A DNA stretch of 64,000 bases from Herbaspirillum sp. 3R11 (GTDB lineage Bacteria > Pseudomonadota > Gammaproteobacteria > Burkholderiales > Burkholderiaceae_D): contig NZ_SPNJ01000002.1 of the NCBI RefSeq assembly GCF_004563925.1, forward strand, positions 310,001 to 374,000. Reading direction: 5' to 3'. Numbering within the stretch: the stretch's first letter is position 1; each line of letters begins with the position of its first letter. The position numbers were made by a program, and so were the translations under genes. The notes below the pieces were generated by a model, which was given only the letters and a program-made list of their open reading frames with translations, had not been told where the DNA came from and made no database searches. Below are positions 62,301 to 64,000 of the stretch, in pieces.

Positions 62301-63401
62301 TTAAGCTTGCTGTTTCCAGCGCAGGCGGTAATCAATCAGCGTGTCGCACGCCAGCAGCAGGAACAGCAGCATGCCCTGGAACACGCCCGTGATCGCCGAC
62401 GGCAGACCGAGGCGCGATTGCGCCAGCTCGCCGCCCAGGTACAGCAGCGACATGATCAGTCCGCCGAACACTGCGCCGATCGGATGCAGGCGACCGATGA
62501 AGGCGACGATGATCGCCGCGAAGCCATAGCCCGGCGACACCGACGGCAACAGCTGGCCGATCGGCCCGGCGATTTCAAACGCCCCTGCCAGACCGGCGAA
62601 GCCGCCCGAAATCAGCAGCGACACCCACAAGGCGTTGCGGCTGGAAAAGCCGGCGTAGCGCGCCGCGTGAGGAGCGACGCCGCCGACCATCAGCGAGAAG
62701 CCGCGGAAGCTGCGCATCATGAACACCGCCATCACGATCGCCGCCACGATGGTGACCGCGAAACCGATGTGCAGGCGCGTACCGCTCATCAGCATCGGCA
62801 GCATGAACTCGCTCGAGAAGACCTTCGACTGCGGGAAGTTCATGCCGTTGGGATCCTTCAGCGGACCGTTGACGGCATACATCAGCAGCAGTTGCGCGAC
62901 GTAGGTCAGCATCAGCGACACCAGGATTTCGTTGGCGTTGAACTTGTCGCGCAAGAGCGCCGTGATGCCGGCCCAGAACGCGCCGCCGATCACACCGGCG
63001 ACGATCATCAGGATCAGTCCGAGGCCGCCCGGGATCGCGTGGTTGGGCACGTCGATCCACACCAGCATGGCGCCCGCGCACATGGCGCCGACGGTGAACT
63101 GACCTTCCGCGCCGATGTTCCAGATGCTGGCGCGGAAGCACACGGCCAGACCCAGCGCACACAGGATCAGCGGGATCGATTTGAGCAGCAGTTCGCTGAC
63201 GGCGCGCTTGCTGCTGAACGGATCCACCAGGAAGACCTTGAGACCGGCAATCGGATCCTTGCCCAACGCCATGAACAGCAGCGCGCCGAGCAACAGCGTC
63301 AGGATGATGGCGATGACCGGCGACAGATACGTCATGCGGCGCGACGGCACGCCGCGCAGTTCGAGCCGGAAAGGGAGCGAGGTGAACATAGTCTTAACCA
63401 T
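62301..63401 (-). CDS. ABC importer permease, nucleoside type (NupP/YufP-like)
   Basis: A 366-residue permease; ATG 63401 (MVKTMFTSLPFRLELRG) is chosen. FRASIWNIGAEGQFTVGAMCAG and LNANEILVSLMLTY-type block (KFNANEILVSLMLTYVAQ) are characteristic of the first permease of this family. The start overlaps the 3' end of the ATPase gene by 8 bases, so translation is likely coupled. Confidence 0.93.
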   Translation of the reverse strand: MVKTMFTSLPFRLELRGVPSRRMTYLSPVIAIILTLLLGALLFMALGKDPIAGLKVFLVDPFSSKRAVSELLLKSIPLILCALGLAVCFRASIWNIGAEGQFTVGAMCAGAMLVWIDVPNHAIPGGLGLILMIVAGVIGGAFWAGITALLRDKFNANEILVSLMLTYVAQLLLMYAVNGPLKDPNGMNFPQSKVFSSEFMLPMLMSGTRLHIGFAVTIVAAIVMAVFMMRSFRGFSLMVGGVAPHAARYAGFSSRNALWVSLLISGGFAGLAGAFEIAGPIGQLLPSVSPGYGFAAIIVAFIGRLHPIGAVFGGLIMSLLYLGGELAQSRLGLPSAITGVFQGMLLFLLLACDTLIDYRLRWKQQA

Positions 63402-64000
63402 GTGCAGCCTCCGCAGCGGTGTTCGGTGCAGGCGGCGCGTCATCGTTCCACAAGCCGCTCATCCACAAACCGACCTGCTCGCGCGTGGCCTGTTCAATCG
63501 TGACGGAAGGCGACAAACGTCCCTTGGCGATCACATGCAGGCGATCGCACAGCGCGAACAATTCGTCGAGTTCTTCGGAGATCACCAGCACGGCACAGCC
63601 TTCTTGTTTGAGCGCCAGGATTTCGGCATGGATTTGCGCGGCGGCGCCGACGTCGACGCCCCAGGTCGGTTGCGCGACGATGAAGACGCCCGGTTTGCGC
63701 TCCATCTCGCGGCCGACGATGAATTTCTGCAGGTTGCCGCCGGACAGGCTTTTCGCCAGCGCGTCGGGACCGCCGGCCTTGACCTTGAAACGCTCAATGA
63801 TGGAGGCGGCGACCTTGCGCGTGTAGGCGAAGTCGATCATGCCGCGTTTCACGTAGGGGACTTTCTGGTGCGACAGCAGCATGTTGGCCGACAGGCTCAG
63901 CGTCGGCACGGCGCCGCGGCCGAGACGTTCTTCCGGCACCAGGCCGAGGCCCTTGGCGCGGCGCGGGTTGGGCGCCAGGTGGCCGACGGCTGTGCCGCCC
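63394..64000 (-). CDS. ABC importer ATPase, double-domain type (5' part outside window)
   Basis: The last 201 residues of a two-domain sugar/nucleoside-type ATPase; the frame is open at the window edge. GLVPEERL, the signature LSGGNLQKFIVGREM and IVAQPTWGVDVGAAAQIH are seen in the second nucleotide-binding domain. Walker B lacks the Asp-Glu pair (AQPT instead of DEPT), a known feature of this family that makes the second site non-hydrolytic. Upstream genes are not visible. Confidence 0.92.
   Translation of the reverse strand, partial: GGTAVGHLAPNPRRAKGLGLVPEERLGRGAVPTLSLSANMLLSHQKVPYVKRGMIDFAYTRKVAASIIERFKVKAGGPDALAKSLSGGNLQKFIVGREMERKPGVFIVAQPTWGVDVGAAAQIHAEILALKQEGCAVLVISEELDELFALCDRLHVIAKGRLSPSVTIEQATREQVGLWMSGLWNDDAPPAPNTAAEAAHG

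Noticed and set aside
1-64000. CRISPR arrays, tRNA or rRNA genes, insertion sequences
   Set aside because: No regularly spaced repeats, cloverleaf genes, transposase motifs or terminal inverted repeats were seen on reading either strand; a tRNA scan would be the decisive check.

Overview
The window looks like ordinary chromosome of a high-GC Betaproteobacterium, most likely Oxalobacteraceae and close to Herbaspirillum. This is inferred from gene content and order, not from a search: two Burkholderiales-type trimeric porins, birA-coaX-SPOR, metK followed by an S-adenosylhomocysteine (SAH) riboswitch and ahcY-metF, hemA-prfA-prmC, and minCDE. I see no rRNA, tRNA, CRISPR array, insertion sequence, integrase or prophage. 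XerC is the chromosomal dimer-resolution recombinase.

Layout. 1-3.2 kb: end of an ABC importer (permease, ATPase) followed by a porin. 3.2-5.9 kb: an NmrA-like oxidoreductase and a FrnE-like thiol oxidoreductase, divergent from an HxlR regulator, then a single-domain asparaginase-like protein. 6-8.6 kb: a large soluble double-Cache/CheW protein. 9-12.9 kb: an unknown protein, a 2-hydroxyacid dehydrogenase, and a quinone-type oxidoreductase divergent from a LysR regulator. 13.4-18.5 kb: GTP-dependent PEPCK, a thioesterase and the ahpC-ahpF peroxidase pair. 18.6-25.7 kb: a D,D-carboxypeptidase, a hydrolase, a thioredoxin-fold ferredoxin and a VanZ-like protein, then birA-coaX-SPOR and argB. 25.8-31.3 kb: a TraB/GumN protein divergent from a HAD phosphatase, a Fur-family regulator with a histidine-rich insert, xerC, DUF484 and a major porin. 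31.7-36 kb: a Sel1 protein, dapF and two tandem lipid A acyltransferases.

36.2-40.3 kb is the activated-methyl cycle: metK, then a well-formed SAH riboswitch leading ahcY, a small membrane protein and metF. 40.3-47.6 kb: a folate cyclo-ligase, lytic transglycosylase, NDUFA9-like reductase, glutathione transferase, cca, a GNAT protein and phenylalanine hydroxylase. 47.9-51.5 kb: a fused indolepyruvate ferredoxin oxidoreductase. 51.6-57.3 kb, minus strand: prmC, dsbB, prfA, hemA, a hydrolase and an orphan OmpR-type regulator. 57.5-59.5 kb: minCDE. 59.6-64 kb: an SRPBCC protein and a BMP-type nucleoside importer that runs off the window.

I did not find a clearly undescribed multi-gene system. 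The best leads are the double-Cache/CheW protein with palindromes upstream, the unknown gene at 8956-9711, the small membrane protein inside the SAH-controlled operon, the histidine-rich Fur protein, and several leader or intergenic RNA structures (pckG leader, ahpC-ahpF spacer, double 3' hairpin of the major porin, dyad before the indolepyruvate oxidoreductase gene).
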